From JAKPAM01 sp047601745 (GTDB lineage: Bacteria > Pseudomonadota > Gammaproteobacteria > Burkholderiales > Burkholderiaceae_E): a DNA stretch of 64,000 bases. The notes under the pieces were generated by a model, which was not told where the DNA came from, made no database searches, and was given only the letters and a program-made list of their open reading frames with translations. The position numbers and the translations under genes are program-made. The stretch covers positions 2,728,001-2,792,000 of the forward strand of contig JASGIS010000001.1 of the NCBI GenBank assembly GCA_047601745.1, written 5' to 3'. Positions 63,067 through 64,000 of this stretch are shown piece after piece. How positions within the stretch are numbered: position 1 is the first letter of the stretch; each line of letters starts with the position of its first letter.

Positions 63067-64000
63067 ATGAACACCAAGCGCGTTGTCGTTTCGACGCTGA
63101 TCGGCCTGGCGGTCGCCTGGTTGCCGGCCACTTATCTGATGGGCGGACCGATCGAGAAGCAGTACGGCGAGTACGTCGACGTGCTGCTCGAGTCGCTGCC
63201 GATGGCTGAGGTGGTCGAACGCAGTTATCACCGGGGCATCATCGATTCCCGGGCACGCCTGACGCTTCGCCTGAAGGAGAGCGCCGTCGCCGCTACCGGC
63301 AAGACCGGCGGCACCGACGGAAAGGCCGCGCGACCGGCGCTGCCGTCGTTCTCGATCACACTCGACGACCTGATCCACCACGGACCCTTTCCCGATACCT
63401 TGCTGCCTGCCGGCAGCCGGATCCGCTCGACGCTCAGCGCGATCCGGCTCGCCGACGATGCCGCCAATGCGAAGCCCTTGCCCGGTGCCACGCCGATCAC
63501 GCTGCTGACCGCCGACACGCGATTCGGTTTCGGCAGCAACTATCGTTCATCGCTGAACAGCCCGGCCCGGCAGTGGAAGAGCGACGACGGCAAGCTCGCG
63601 ATCGACTGGCAGGGCTTCGAAGGCAGCGCCGACGGCGATACGCACAGCAACGAAGGGCGGTTCGCGATGCGTTCGCCTGGCCTGAAGGCGCTGATCGATG
63701 ACGGGACCGGCAAAGCCGAGATCACGGTCGGCAGCATCGAAGGCGCGAGCGAGCGTTCGGCCGGTGACCCGCTCGAACTGACCGCGGGCCAGACCAGGCT
63801 GGCAGTCGATGCGCTGCGCTTTCGCTGGCAACGACCGGGCCAGGCCGAATCGGTCGGCGAGTTCGATGACCTGCGGATGCAGTCGACGATCACTCGCAAC
63901 GGCGAACTCGCGGACCTGGAGACGCGCGGTACCGGCAAGGGTCGAATCGACGGGGCGACGATCGATCGCCTCGAATACGTCGAGCACTGGAAGCGATTGC
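63067..64000 (+). CDS. DUF945 (YdgA-like) protein, 3' partial
   Basis: The frame is open from ATG 63067 to the window end, so at least 311 residues are visible. It starts with a signal or anchor (NTKRVVVSTLIGLAVAWLP) followed by IEKQYGEYVDVLLESLP, as in YdgA proteins. A soluble region rich in short beta-strand-like segments continues. Function is unknown; E. coli YdgA is an inner-membrane protein. No stop codon was found before the edge. Confidence 0.82.
   Translation, partial: MNTKRVVVSTLIGLAVAWLPATYLMGGPIEKQYGEYVDVLLESLPMAEVVERSYHRGIIDSRARLTLRLKESAVAATGKTGGTDGKAARPALPSFSITLDDLIHHGPFPDTLLPAGSRIRSTLSAIRLADDAANAKPLPGATPITLLTADTRFGFGSNYRSSLNSPARQWKSDDGKLAIDWQGFEGSADGDTHSNEGRFAMRSPGLKALIDDGTGKAEITVGSIEGASERSAGDPLELTAGQTRLAVDALRFRWQRPGQAESVGEFDDLRMQSTITRNGELADLETRGTGKGRIDGATIDRLEYVEHWKRL

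Overview
The window is high-GC DNA from a betaproteobacterium, most likely order Burkholderiales. The evidence is gene order. An mla lipid-transport operon, an ABC exporter pair, bolA, murA, the his operon, a HIT gene, tatABC, an HtrA protease, a Nif3-like gene, mscL, petABC, sspA-sspB and a tRNA-Thr follow one another in the order typical of that group. The species is not identifiable by eye.

Region 1 (1-22,745) is this housekeeping backbone: outer-membrane lipid asymmetry (mlaE-D-A-C-B), the first peptidoglycan step (murA), histidine synthesis (hisG-D-B-H-A-F-I-E, with hisC missing from its usual place), Tat export, periplasmic proteolysis, the cytochrome bc1 complex, and the SspA/SspB regulators. 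Two low-complexity oddities sit in it: a collagen-like repeat tail on BolA, and a minisatellite between hisD and hisB.

Region 2 (22,746-about 42,500) is accessory. It opens with the C-terminal scrap of a tyrosine-recombinase integrase directly against the 3' end of tRNA-Thr, followed by decayed DNA. It then holds an aromatic-compound catabolic cluster: two LysR regulators, a two-subunit Rieske oxygenase with its reductase, a LigB-type extradiol dioxygenase, a BphD-like C-C hydrolase, and MhpD/MhpF/MhpE for the lower meta pathway. It also has an ACMSD-like amidohydrolase, an SDR, a nitroreductase and three solute receptors without membrane partners. The proposed route is ring hydroxylation, extradiol cleavage, hydrolysis to 2-hydroxypentadienoate, then pyruvate plus acetyl-CoA; the substrate is unknown. 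A crotonase/TetR pair with two matching palindromes closes the region.

Region 3 (42,500-64,000) mixes transport and single genes: a second SDR, a CsbD-like protein, a sulfate uptake operon (sbp-cysT-cysW, no cysA here), a gsiABCD-type peptide/glutathione importer, a class V aminotransferase, an acyltransferase, a TetR/MFS drug-efflux pair and a DUF945 protein running off the end. In the middle lies a 1416-residue TIR-STAND (NLR-like) protein at 53,065-57,315. It is the best candidate in the window for an undescribed system, probably anti-phage immunity.
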